Assembly: GCA_964213355.1 (NCBI GenBank)
Contig: CAXOVY010000030.1
Location: 186,001-250,000, forward strand
Direction of reading: 5' to 3'
DNA length: 64,000 bases
DNA from: JBAXAM01 sp964213355
GTDB taxonomy: Bacteria > Pseudomonadota > Gammaproteobacteria > UBA9339
Below are positions 17,310-25,852 of this stretch, one piece after another. The notes under the pieces are model-generated. The model worked only from the letters and a program-made list of their open reading frames with translations. It searched no databases and was not told the origin of the DNA. A program made the position numbers and the translations under genes. Positions within the stretch are counted from its first letter, which is position 1. Each line of letters starts with the position of its first letter.

Positions 17310-17747
17310 TCAGCTCTCTACTTCTATCTTGTGTGTAGTTCTTTTTTCTGACTTTGGAATAGTAATTACTAAGACACCATTTTTATTCTTAGCAGAAATT
17401 TTATCGGCATTTACTATATCTGGCAACATAATACGACGATAAAATGAACCCTTAGAACGTTCATATCGAATAAAACTATCTTTCTTTTCTTTATGCTCAG
17501 TTTCTTTTTCACCCTTTATTGTTAACGCATTATTATCGAAACTAATATTTATATCTTTAGGATCAACCCCGGGAATATCAATTTTGGCAATAAACTGACC
17601 AGCCTCTTCGATAATATCAACTTTCGGCTGCCAATCACTAGTTTCAACATTTGGCATTTCAAAGCTGCTATTAAAGACACGATTTAATTCCTTTTCTAAA
17701 TCACCGAACACTGGAATTAATGAATAGGGGCGCATGATGTTTGACAT
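17310..17747 (-). CDS. Small heat-shock protein, Hsp20/alpha-crystallin family
   Basis: A 145-aa ATP-independent holdase that keeps unfolding proteins soluble. The alpha-crystallin domain spans about residues 38-135, with the conserved strands WQPKVDIIEE, FIAKIDIPGVDPKDI and ALTIKGEKE and the GVLVITIPK motif near the end. A GGAGAA ribosome binding site precedes the ATG. No CIRCE element was seen. Confidence 0.95.
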   Translation of the reverse strand: MSNIMRPYSLIPVFGDLEKELNRVFNSSFEMPNVETSDWQPKVDIIEEAGQFIAKIDIPGVDPKDINISFDNNALTIKGEKETEHKEKKDSFIRYERSKGSFYRRIMLPDIVNADKISAKNKNGVLVITIPKSEKRTTHKIEVES

Positions 17748-17896
17748 AAAATTCTCCTTTTGTGATTATGTTAGTAAAAAACGCCATATGATACATAACT
17801 ATTGTAACAATATAGTTTACACTTTATCAACTTGTTTAATTATAATTAAAGGTAAGATCAGAGGTTCGTTACTATTCTTAGTTTCGGAATAAACTT

Positions 17897-18145
17897 TTAT
17901 TTAACAATTGTTTTTTCTCCCTCTACCTTGTTCTCTATGTAAGAAGACATACATGCCTCAACACAATCAAGTATTTTTTCTTCCCTAGTTCTGAAGCCAA
18001 AGGTATGAACCATATTTTTGGCCATGTTAGCCAAAAGACTGAACCCCACAAAACCAACTATTACCCCAAACAAGACAGTATAAAGATTAGCACCACCAGA
18101 GATAGAAACTATTTCTTTTTCGCTTAACTCAACAATATTATTCAT
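17897..18145 (-). CDS. Double-glycine-leader peptide 1
   Basis: An 82-aa peptide with an 18-residue leader ending in Gly-Gly (MNNIVELSEKEIVSISGG), the layout of class II bacteriocin/ComC-type precursors cut by C39 peptidase exporters. The core has a Gly-rich hydrophobic helix (VLFGVIVGFVGFSLLA) and a hydrophilic end with a CxxxC pair (DCVEACMSSY). The start at 18145 is chosen because AGGAT lies upstream; the frame is open four codons further. It is a paralogue of the next gene: leader, helix placement and the C-x-E-x-C-M motif agree. No immunity or exporter gene is adjacent. The bacteriocin role is an inference. Confidence 0.7.
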   Translation of the reverse strand: MNNIVELSEKEIVSISGGANLYTVLFGVIVGFVGFSLLANMAKNMVHTFGFRTREEKILDCVEACMSSYIENKVEGEKTIVK

Positions 18146-18302
18146 AAGTATCCTCACTTTATTTTCAAAGCCATCTAGTTATTAAAAAGGTTTAACTGCA
18201 AAATCAGCATATTTTTTGAACGATACTAAATTTCATAAAAACTGCTAGAATACTCATTTCAAAAATCAATGCCTTTTAGCTTGCCCTAGCGATTTTGCTT
18301 TA

Positions 18303-18530
18303 TTATTTTTTCTTTTCCCCAACATAAGGAAGCATACATTCTTCAATACATTCGAGTGTTCTTTTTTCTCCAACGCCAACATAATAAGCTATTTTATCAC
18401 TCGTATTAGTTAACACCTTCAGTAGGATTCCACCAAGTAGCATCCCTACAGAAAAATATAGTGCGGTATAAAAAAAACCACCGGTAACTGAAATAATTTC
18501 TTTTTCGCTTAATTCGACAAATTTATTCAT
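18303..18530 (-). CDS. Double-glycine-leader peptide 2
   Basis: A 75-aa paralogue of the neighbouring peptide gene. The leader MNKFVELSEKEIISVTGG is followed by a hydrophobic glycine-containing segment (YFSVGMLLGGILLKVL) and the tail LECIEECMLPYVGEK, which matches the C-x-E-x-C-M-x-x-Y motif of peptide 1. AGAGAG lies upstream of the ATG. The pair might act as a two-peptide system as in class IIb bacteriocins, but neither export nor immunity genes are adjacent. Confidence 0.7.
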   Translation of the reverse strand: MNKFVELSEKEIISVTGGFFYTALYFSVGMLLGGILLKVLTNTSDKIAYYVGVGEKRTLECIEECMLPYVGEKKK

Positions 18531-18879
18531 AAAATACTCTCTACCTATTTATTAAAATATATTCTCCACGGGCTTACCGCAGGGACAAAGCAATGGGGGA
18601 TTCCCAAGGGGAAGTTCCCCCTTGAGCAAGCCCGGGGATTTATTCCACGGGCGAAGTCAACTAATTAAATTCCTTTGATGAGACATGGAAGGCAGAACAA
18701 CGCCGAGCCGAAAAACCTGCAATAACCACCGAGAATGATCCACTTTTGCGAGTGGAGATTGGCTGTGCGTTTCCCAACGCGGAACAAACTCAAATCAGTA
18801 TCTTTATTTAGCACTGTGGATTACAAAAATGTTCCATAATGATTCTAAAATTAACGAGACACCGCAGACAATACCGACG
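18531..18879. other. Intergenic stretch 3' of csrA with repeat and hairpins
   Basis: No convincing gene is visible in these 350 bases. They contain a diverged copy of a second repeat family (18555-18598) and several small hairpins, including GGGGGA/TCCCCC-type stems near 18595-18635. On the minus strand a hairpin GCGTT-GGGA-AACGC (about 18767-18780) presents GGA in its loop, the CsrA recognition pattern. It could be the 3' untranslated part of csrA or an independent small RNA; neither is proven. Confidence 0.4.
18555..18598 (-). repeat. Second dispersed repeat family, copy A
   Basis: Read on the minus strand (CCATTGCTTTGTCCCTGCGG, then TAAGCCCGTGGAGAATATATTT) it closely matches the + strand at 25778-25822. 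The shared unit contains a GC-rich hairpin flanked by conserved ATTGCTTTG and GAATATATTT. Confidence 0.6.
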
Positions 18880-19110
18880 TTAATCAACAATATCAGCAAC
18901 TGGTTCCATATCTTGTTCTGCAATTAGACCAGGTTGTTGTTGCCTTCTTTCTTCTTGGATACGCTGATAAATTTCTTCACGATGTACAGACACCTCTTTA
19001 GGTGCATTGATACCTAGGCGTGTTTGATTACCCTTAATTCCAAGTACTGTAACGGTTACATTATCCCCAATAACAAGGGTCTCTCCGATTCTTCTTGTAA
19101 GAATTAACAT
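18880..19110 (-). CDS. csrA: Carbon storage regulator CsrA/RsmA
   Basis: CsrA binds GGA motifs in mRNA leaders and controls translation and stability; in Legionella and Coxiella relatives it governs the switch between replicative and transmissive phases. The N-terminus MLILTRRIGETLVIGD, the central VTVLGIKGNQTRLGI and the VHREEI segment are all conserved, including the RNA-binding Leu4 and Arg44-type residues. At 76 aa it has a longer, acidic C-terminal tail than the E. coli protein (61 aa). It lies downstream of alaS as in most gammaproteobacteria. Confidence 0.97.
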   Translation of the reverse strand: MLILTRRIGETLVIGDNVTVTVLGIKGNQTRLGINAPKEVSVHREEIYQRIQEERRQQQPGLIAEQDMEPVADIVD

Positions 19111-19344
19111 ATTTGTTTCTCCACTTTATTGTTCCATTCTATATGCCTCGTGTTTCCATTCACCATGGACTACACTTACAACCCATCGTAGCACCTAAAT
19201 ATTAAGGAACTATTAAGTCTAAAAAAAATCGCACCAAAACCTTAAGTTGTCCTTAAAAAACATAGATATAACCACGCGATATTATCAAAAGGGATTTTTA
19301 CAATGAAAACATATCGATTTTAGAATCGGCTCTAACGAAACTTC

Positions 19345-21996
19345 TTACACCTTACTTTTTACCCATGGGGCAACCGAAGCAAGAGCACTCTCAAGTGCAG
19401 CGATTTTAGTACCACCACCTTGTGCCATATCTGCCCTACCACCACCGCTACCACCTATTTGCTCTGTTATATACTGTAATAATTCATTCGCTTTAATTTT
19501 ATTAAGCAGATCTTGGGTCACACCCACAATTAACTGCACCTTATTATCACTGATCACAGTCGCGAGTACTACCACTGCAGAACCTAGTTGCTGTTTTAAA
19601 GTATCAACTGTCAAACGTAATGCCTTACTATCAGCATTAAGTAGCTTGGTTGCAAGCACATGAACACTGCCAATGGCAATAGCTTGATCAATTAAAGATA
19701 GACTTTTGCTTACCATTCTTTCACTTTTCAAATTGGCTATTTCTTTTTCTAAAGAGTTCTTCTCGGCCAAAACTTGCTGCAGCCTATCGACAACTTGCGC
19801 AGTACCAACACCCAAAAATTGCCCTGCGTTTTTTAACTCAGCTTCTATTTCATGCAACCAAACAAGGGCATTTTCACCAGTAACTGCTTCAATACGACGA
19901 ACACCAGCAGCAACACTAGTTTCAGCTACAATTTTAAATAAACCAATTTCACCGGTCGCATTAATATGGGTGCCACCACAAAGCTCCTTGGAAAAATCTC
20001 CCATTTTAACAACACGCACCTCATCACCATATTTTTCACCAAACAATGCAAACACTTGCTCTTTCTTCGCATCTTCAAGGGATTTAACAGTGGTGTGCAC
20101 TTTTAAATTAGCACGGATTTGCTTGTTTACTATCTGTTCAAGCTCATGCAACTCTTCTGCAGTTAAAGCTGCCATATGGGTAAAATCAAAACGTAGTTTT
20201 TTATTATCAACTAAAGAGCCACGCTGCATGGCATGATCACCCAAAACAAAGCGCAACCCAGTATGCAACAAATGGGTGGTAGAATGATTTAACCTTATGG
20301 CTTGACGTCGTTCTTCATCAATTGCAGCAGTAATCGGGTTGTTCAATGCAAAAGATCCTTTTGCCACCATACCATGATGTAAACATAAGGTACCATATTT
20401 TTGGGTATCTTGTACCGTGAAAACACCAAGGTCAGAATAAATTTCACCAGTATCACCAACTTGACCACCAGATTCTGCATAAAAGACCGTTTTATCTAAA
20501 ACAATAATTCCCTCTTCCCTTATGGTTAACGATTCTGCTCTCGCACCATCCTTTTTAAATAAACCTCGTATTTTGCCAGTACAATTATTCTGCGTATAAC
20601 CCATAAATTCAGTTATACCATCCAGCATCAACTTAACCGTAGTAGCTGCACTAAATTTATTAGCAGCCCGCGAAGTTTCTCGCTGTTTTTCCATGGCAAC
20701 TTCAAAACCAGCCTGATCTAAGATCAAGCCGCGTTGACGCGCAATTTCAGAAGTTAAAATTGCAGGAAAGCCGTAGGTATCATGCAGATTAAATATAAGC
20801 AAACCTGGAATAGTGCTGTGTTTTAGCTTAGCAAGCTCTTGATCTAAAATTTTCACACCACGATCAAGGGTATCTAAAAATTTAATTTCTTCCTGCTCAA
20901 TAACACTTGCGATTTGCGTTTGACGTTTCTCTAGTTGCAATTCAGGATAGGCATTTTCTAAAGTATTTACCAAAGGAAAAGTAAATTGGAAAAAAAACGG
21001 CTGCCTAACTCCGAGACGATATAAATAATAAACTGCGCGACGAATAACACTTCTGAGTACATAGCCAGCACGCTCATTTGATGGCATTATCCCCTCAGCA
21101 ATTAAAAACACAGCAGCGCGAATATGATCCGCCACCACCCGCGAAGCAATTTTGGCTTCGGCTGAATTTAGTATTTCAGCACTCACACCAAATTTGGACT
21201 TTAAAATTTTAATAAACTCACCATGAATCTGTGCAAACATATCAATCGCATAATTATCGTGTACTCCTTGCATCACCGCAGCAATACGCTCGAGTCCCAT
21301 ACCAGTATCAACTGATGGTTTGGGCAATGGGGTTAACTTGCCCTGCATATCACGCTCAAACTGCATAAAAACTAAATTCCAAATTTCAACATAGCGTTCG
21401 CCTTCTAAGTTACCACCTGGCGGATCACCCTGAAATTTTTTGCCATGATCATAAAAAATTTCGCTACAATATCCGCATGGCCCCGTATCACCCATCGCCC
21501 AAAAATTGTCCTTGTCACCTAAGCGACTTATACCTTGCGCCTTGGTGTTAGTTCTTTCAAACTCTTCCTGCCAAAGTTTTTCTGCTTCAGTATCTTTTTC
21601 ATGCACAGTAATCCAGAGTTTTTGTGGATCAATACCAAGCTTTTTGGTTAAAAATTCCCACGCATAATAAATAGCTTCACGTTTGAAATAATCACCAAAA
21701 CTAAAATTACCCAGCATTTCAAAAAACGTATGATGCCTCGTAGTATAGCCAACATTCTCCAAATCATTATGTTTGCCACTAGCACGCATGCAACGCTGCA
21801 CCGTAACGGCGCGCGTGTTTTGGCGCCTTTCTTGACCTAAAAAAACATCTTTAAATTGCACCATACCAGCATTAGTGAAGAGCAAAGTTGGATCATTAGC
21901 AGGAATTAATGAGCTGCTTGAAACGACGACATGACCATTACGTTGAAAATAATCTAAAAAAGCCTGACGGATTTCAGAAGTGGTGTATTTTTTCAT
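19345..21996 (-). CDS. alaS: Alanyl-tRNA synthetase
   Basis: AlaRS charges tRNA-Ala and edits Ser/Gly mischarging. The class II catalytic core is at the N-terminus (FTNAGMVQFKDVFLG), the editing domain has HSTTHLLH and the zinc residues in CGGTH, and the C-Ala domain ends with a GGSGGGRADMAQGG block. At 883 aa it is full length. It stands between recX and csrA in the conserved recA-recX-alaS-csrA order. Confidence 0.97.
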   Translation of the reverse strand: MKKYTTSEIRQAFLDYFQRNGHVVVSSSSLIPANDPTLLFTNAGMVQFKDVFLGQERRQNTRAVTVQRCMRASGKHNDLENVGYTTRHHTFFEMLGNFSFGDYFKREAIYYAWEFLTKKLGIDPQKLWITVHEKDTEAEKLWQEEFERTNTKAQGISRLGDKDNFWAMGDTGPCGYCSEIFYDHGKKFQGDPPGGNLEGERYVEIWNLVFMQFERDMQGKLTPLPKPSVDTGMGLERIAAVMQGVHDNYAIDMFAQIHGEFIKILKSKFGVSAEILNSAEAKIASRVVADHIRAAVFLIAEGIMPSNERAGYVLRSVIRRAVYYLYRLGVRQPFFFQFTFPLVNTLENAYPELQLEKRQTQIASVIEQEEIKFLDTLDRGVKILDQELAKLKHSTIPGLLIFNLHDTYGFPAILTSEIARQRGLILDQAGFEVAMEKQRETSRAANKFSAATTVKLMLDGITEFMGYTQNNCTGKIRGLFKKDGARAESLTIREEGIIVLDKTVFYAESGGQVGDTGEIYSDLGVFTVQDTQKYGTLCLHHGMVAKGSFALNNPITAAIDEERRQAIRLNHSTTHLLHTGLRFVLGDHAMQRGSLVDNKKLRFDFTHMAALTAEELHELEQIVNKQIRANLKVHTTVKSLEDAKKEQVFALFGEKYGDEVRVVKMGDFSKELCGGTHINATGEIGLFKIVAETSVAAGVRRIEAVTGENALVWLHEIEAELKNAGQFLGVGTAQVVDRLQQVLAEKNSLEKEIANLKSERMVSKSLSLIDQAIAIGSVHVLATKLLNADSKALRLTVDTLKQQLGSAVVVLATVISDNKVQLIVGVTQDLLNKIKANELLQYITEQIGGSGGGRADMAQGGGTKIAALESALASVAPWVKSKV

Positions 21997-22036
21997 ATAA
22001 GAATCACTTAATTAAAGTTTTGGTTGACTTGTTTGG

Positions 22037-22477
22037 CTAGAGCTTGGAATTTAGAATTTTTCTTACTAAATCAGCATCAAAACCCTTATAATACAAATAC
22101 CGCATTTGTTTTGCCTGCTCGTGCATGTCACCGGGAATTTCATAACCGAATTTTTTGGAGCGTGTGCTTTTAGCTAATTCCACCCAAGTTGACTTATAAT
22201 CGGATAAAAACTGCTCAATCAATTCTTGATCAACCCCACGCTCACACAATTCCGCCTTAATACGTATCGGCCCAAAGCCACGCTTCGAGCGCATAGTAAC
22301 ATAACTTTCAACAAACCTTTTATCGCTTTGTAATCCCTGTTTTTCTAGCTCTTGCACTACCGTAGCAATCTCACAAGCTTCAAACCCTTTAGCAATTAAT
22401 TTGCGCTGTAATTCGAATTTTGTATGTTCGCGATTGGCAAGCAAATTGAGAGCACCGTTGCGTATTGTCAATAGCAT
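22037..22477 (-). CDS. recX: Regulatory protein RecX
   Basis: RecX caps RecA filaments and limits recombinase activity. This 146-aa protein has the three-helix repeats of the family (ALNLLANREHTKFELQRKL near the start, then GFGPIRIKAELCERG) and a lysine-rich C-terminus. The gene starts three bases after the recA stop, so recA and recX are one transcript. Confidence 0.93.
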   Translation of the reverse strand: MLLTIRNGALNLLANREHTKFELQRKLIAKGFEACEIATVVQELEKQGLQSDKRFVESYVTMRSKRGFGPIRIKAELCERGVDQELIEQFLSDYKSTWVELAKSTRSKKFGYEIPGDMHEQAKQMRYLYYKGFDADLVRKILNSKL

Positions 22478-22480
22478 TCT

Positions 22481-23524
22481 CTAGACTTCTTTTTTATCTT
22501 TTTTATCTTCCTTTTTTTCTTCAACTATCACTGCTTTATTTAATAATTTCGCTCGTAATTGTCCTTCAATCTCTTTTGCAATGTCTTTATGCTCCCTTAA
22601 AAACTCGCGTGCATTTTCTTTACCCTGCCCCATGTGCTTACCCTTATAATCATACCAAGCACCAGACTTTTCGATTAATTCGTGCAGGACACCAAGCTCA
22701 ATAATTTCACCTTCACGCGAGATGCCTTGATTATAAAGAATTTCAAACTCCGCTTGTCTAAATGGCGGCGCAACCTTATTCTTTACAACTTTAACCCTGG
22801 TTTCATTACCAATCACTTCTTCACCTTTTTTAATCGAACCGGTACGACGAATATCAAGCCGCACTGAAGCATAAAATTTTAAGGCATTACCACCAGTTGT
22901 AGTTTCAGGATTACCAAACATAACACCAATTTTCATACGGATTTGATTGATAAATATCACCAACGTATTAGAACGTTTAATATTAGCAGTTAGTTTGCGC
23001 AATGCCTGCGACATTAAACGTGCTTGCAAACCCATATGTTGATCACCCATCTCGCCTTCAATTTCCGCTTTGGGTGTTAAAGCTGCAACTGAATCGATAA
23101 CAACCATATCAACTGCACTGGAGCGCACTAACATATCCGCAATTTCTAGGGCTTGCTCGCCGTTATCTGGTTGCGAAATTAGTAAATCACTAACTTTTAC
23201 CCCTAGTTTTTCAGCATAAGACGGGTCAAGCGCGTGTTCTGCATCAATAAATGCTGCAGTACCACCTAGCTTTTGACATTCGGCAATAACATGTAGCGTC
23301 AAAGTAGTTTTTCCCGACGATTCCGGTCCATAAATTTCAACCACACGCCCACGCGGCAAACCGCCTATACCCAAGGCAATATCCAAACCCAGTGATCCAG
23401 TAGAAACAACCTCAATATCTTTTGTAGCCTCATATTCACCAAAACGCATAACCGAGCCTTTACCAAATTGTTTATCAATTTGTGACAATGCTGCTGCCAA
23501 CGCTTTTTTACGATTGTCATCCAT
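22481..23524 (-). CDS. recA: Recombinase RecA
   Basis: RecA forms filaments on single-stranded DNA for strand exchange and for LexA self-cleavage. Walker A is GPESSGKTT at residues 66-74, followed by the EHALDP region, the L1 loop around EIEGEMGD, and L2 with GNPETTTGGNALKFYAS. The C-terminus is Lys/Glu-rich. Length 347 aa is normal. A search of the region upstream of 23524 found no clear SOS box. Confidence 0.98.
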   Translation of the reverse strand: MDDNRKKALAAALSQIDKQFGKGSVMRFGEYEATKDIEVVSTGSLGLDIALGIGGLPRGRVVEIYGPESSGKTTLTLHVIAECQKLGGTAAFIDAEHALDPSYAEKLGVKVSDLLISQPDNGEQALEIADMLVRSSAVDMVVIDSVAALTPKAEIEGEMGDQHMGLQARLMSQALRKLTANIKRSNTLVIFINQIRMKIGVMFGNPETTTGGNALKFYASVRLDIRRTGSIKKGEEVIGNETRVKVVKNKVAPPFRQAEFEILYNQGISREGEIIELGVLHELIEKSGAWYDYKGKHMGQGKENAREFLREHKDIAKEIEGQLRAKLLNKAVIVEEKKEDKKDKKEV

Positions 23525-23627
23525 AAAACTTTACCTCTTTCAAGTTAATAAAATATGTCTATTATCACACAAAAACAGATAAAGTAACTACCGGTTTTAT
23601 ACCGCATGGTTTTAAAACAAAATATAA

Positions 23628-24440
23628 CTAATTTATGCGATATGCCTCAACATTGAGCAACTCCGGTATCGTGAGAAACTCATAACCACCATTGCGCAAT
23701 GTGTTGATAATAATCGAAAGCGCTTTAACCGTCCTTTCACGATTGCCACCGCCATCATGCAAACCAATGATAGCTCCTGGATGCACATATCTTATAATGT
23801 CACCAGCAATTTTTTCAGGAGTCATATGAGCAGCATCATAATCGTTAGTCATATCACTCCAAGCAATTGATACAAAACCTAGACCACTCACCTCTTTTGC
23901 TGTTCTAGCGCAGCAACCACCATATGGTGATCTAAAAAGAGCTGGGCGTTCCCTAATTAGCCCATAAACTATGTCATTAGTCTTAGTCAGTTCAATCTTA
24001 ATCTCATCATTTGTTAACTTCCTTAAATCAGCATGCGAATAAGTATGACTAGCAATAACATTTCCATTCCTATATGCTATCTTAATCGCATTCTCACACT
24101 CCCTACAAGATTGTGCATTTTTACCAACAATAAAAAACGTGGCTCTAATATTATTTAGTTTTAAGATTTCTAATATTTCCCCAGTATATTTTTGATGAGG
24201 TCCATCATCAAAGGTAAGCGCCACAACTTTCCTCGTGGTCTTAAGTCTTCCAATACCCAAGCAACCTTTCATGACTGGATACTCAGAGTTGACTTCTGCA
24301 TTTTTTAAACTCGCAGAAACACTTTCTTCAATGATACTTTTAGAGCTGTTGTTATCTGCAAAAGCTAATGCGTAAAAACCACAAAACACAACGCTGCTGC
24401 TAACAAGCAAAAAGAGTCGCAATAATTTTCTAATATTCAT
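23628..24440 (-). CDS. Exported polysaccharide deacetylase (NodB/CE4 domain)
   Basis: A 270-aa protein with a signal peptide (about residues 7-28) and a CE4 NodB homology domain. Its motifs are complete: motif 1 TFDDGPH (catalytic base and metal Asp), motif 2 SHTYSH (the two metal His), motif 3 RSPYG, then WSDMTNDYD and motif 5 GLHDGGGNR. Such enzymes remove acetyl groups from peptidoglycan or other GlcNAc polymers and can protect against host lysozyme. The substrate is not determined by the sequence. It stands alone upstream of recA. Confidence 0.9.
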   Translation of the reverse strand: MNIRKLLRLFLLVSSSVVFCGFYALAFADNNSSKSIIEESVSASLKNAEVNSEYPVMKGCLGIGRLKTTRKVVALTFDDGPHQKYTGEILEILKLNNIRATFFIVGKNAQSCRECENAIKIAYRNGNVIASHTYSHADLRKLTNDEIKIELTKTNDIVYGLIRERPALFRSPYGGCCARTAKEVSGLGFVSIAWSDMTNDYDAAHMTPEKIAGDIIRYVHPGAIIGLHDGGGNRERTVKALSIIINTLRNGGYEFLTIPELLNVEAYRIN

Positions 24441-24663
24441 ATAAAATGATCTTACACAAAAGGTTAGCGTTTTAATAGGGGTATTAGAATTTAAAATTTA
24501 GAGCATATGCACTACCATAGCGGCCAGTTTTTGAAATTGTTTTTCTTTAACCATCAATGTTTTTCACAAAACCCATTGTTTCACCATATACATTGTATAT
24601 CGGATATGTTAAATGAATTCATATAAACAAATAATAATTTTTCCCTGTGATACATATGTAAGG

Positions 24664-24738
24664 TTAAAATAATTGAGCTAATATCTGTCTTCCAACTTCT
24701 TTTATCATTGGTACCGCAACTGCATTGCCTATTTGCTT
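24664..24738 (-). pseudogene. C-terminal remnant of a DNA cytosine-5 methyltransferase
   Basis: On the minus strand the 24 codons before a TAA read KQIGNAVAVPMIKEVGRQIL and end AQLF. QIGNAVPVP is motif X of C5 cytosine methyltransferases (Dcm family), and the spacing to the C-terminus is as in that family. An in-frame TAG lies immediately upstream and nothing recognisable remains before it. It is a scar of a lost restriction-modification or orphan methylase gene. Confidence 0.6.
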
Positions 24739-24879
24739 CTAGCAAGAACTAGTCAATATTTTTTTAGTGCATTTTTAATAATATTATATATAATTCGTTA
24801 GCGCTTTTTGTTTGATACAAGAGCAGAACGGAGTTTTTTTCTTATTTTTAAAAATTGTAGATAATATAGGAGCCAATAT

Positions 24880-25185
24880 ATGAAAATTGTTGAATTAAAT
24901 CGTAGAGATATATCGTTGGTAAGCGGTGGTTTGCATGCATTTATCAAAGAGTCAGTTATAATTATAATACCATTGTTAATTTCAGTGAAAATTTTTGTCA
25001 ACACTCGCATTTCTGAGTTACAAATGCAAATTGATCAATTAAGAAATACTACTTGTAGATGTAATTCTAGTAGTATAGTCAACTCAGATGCATCAGCTCA
25101 TGTAATCAAGGAAGATATATGCTGCAATGCTTATCAGTCTTACCCCGAGTTCATCAGTTGTTCAACGGAACAAATGGATGTGTAA
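24880..25185 (+). CDS. Double-glycine-leader peptide 3, Cys-rich core
   Basis: A 101-aa peptide with a 17-residue leader (MKIVELNRRDISLVSGG) that matches the other leaders in this window. After the Gly-Gly the core has a hydrophobic segment (SVIIIIPLLISVKIFV), a short coiled-coil-like stretch (ISELQMQIDQLRN) and a tail with five cysteines (TCRC, ICC, SC). It has an AGGAG ribosome binding site eight bases upstream. It sits alone between the methylase remnant and tmRNA. The cysteines suggest disulfides or other modification; no maturase is adjacent. Confidence 0.68.
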   Translation: MKIVELNRRDISLVSGGLHAFIKESVIIIIPLLISVKIFVNTRISELQMQIDQLRNTTCRCNSSSIVNSDASAHVIKEDICCNAYQSYPEFISCSTEQMDV

Positions 25186-25273
25186 TAATAATATTTGTTC
25201 TTACCGTCGATCCAATCGTATCCAAAATTTAATATTTCAGTAAAAATTACTGGAATTGAGTAAAGTTAATTAT

Positions 25274-25707
25274 TGGTGGAGGCGGCGGGAATTGAACCCG
25301 CGTCCGCAAATTCTCTACCTTTGGCACTACATGTTTAGTTCGGTCTTTTAAGCTTCGCTGGTCACCCCCGACGAACAGGAAAAACAACCAGCTATCCTGA
25401 TTTAGTTTAACAGGTCGGCTTCAGACAAACCACCCTGCGATCTTATGAAAATGACTGTTCAGCAAAACGCATAAGCACATCTTGTGAACAGGTTTAGCTG
25501 GTTTTTTAAGCAGCTAAAACATATAAGCCACCATTAGCAGCTACTTTAGAACGAAGTTTTGCAACTACGTTAGAAGGTTTGCTAACAATGAGCTTACGTC
25601 TATTTGCATTGACGTTTATTTGTTTGTAATCGCCTTTTTTACGAGTAAGATTACGTCCTCGACATGCACCTCGGGCTTCGTAATCCACGTCGAAGCCGAT
25701 CGCCCCC
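25274..25707 (-). ncRNA. ssrA: Transfer-messenger RNA (tmRNA)
   Basis: The 5' end GGGGGCGATCGGCTTCGACG and the 3' end (T-arm GCGGG-TTCAATT-CCCGC, acceptor CGCCTCC, A, CCA) pair into the tRNA-like domain. The resume codon is GCT and the tag frame encodes ANGGLYVLAA followed by TAA. It tags proteins on stalled ribosomes for ClpXP-type proteolysis; the SspB adaptor that recognises such tags is encoded at 28.4 kb. The boundaries come from the acceptor-stem pairing. Confidence 0.95.
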
Positions 25708-25777
25708 AAACATTTTATTTTACTGATACCACCATTATAGCATATGGAAAAAAAATAGCAGATTTAACTATTTGACT

Positions 25778-25822
25778 CCCCTATTGCTTTGTTCCCGCGC
25801 GGCAAGCCGCGGGGAATATATT
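25778..25822 (+). repeat. Second dispersed repeat family, copy B
   Basis: CCTATTGCTTTGTTCCCGCG continues into CGGCAAGCCGCGGGGAATATATTT. The centre CCCGCGCGGCAAGCCGCGGG is a strong hairpin. It matches the minus strand of 18555-18598, and here may also end the HU transcript. Confidence 0.6.
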
Positions 25823-25852
25823 TCATAGAATAAAAAACATATTCCGACAAAA

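Noticed and set aside
19706..20236. 176-aa + strand frame
   Set aside because: It is a shadow within alaS with low-complexity Ser/Phe-rich content.
23525..23600. SOS/LexA box upstream of recA
   Set aside because: A CTGT half-site is present but no ACAG partner at the right spacing.
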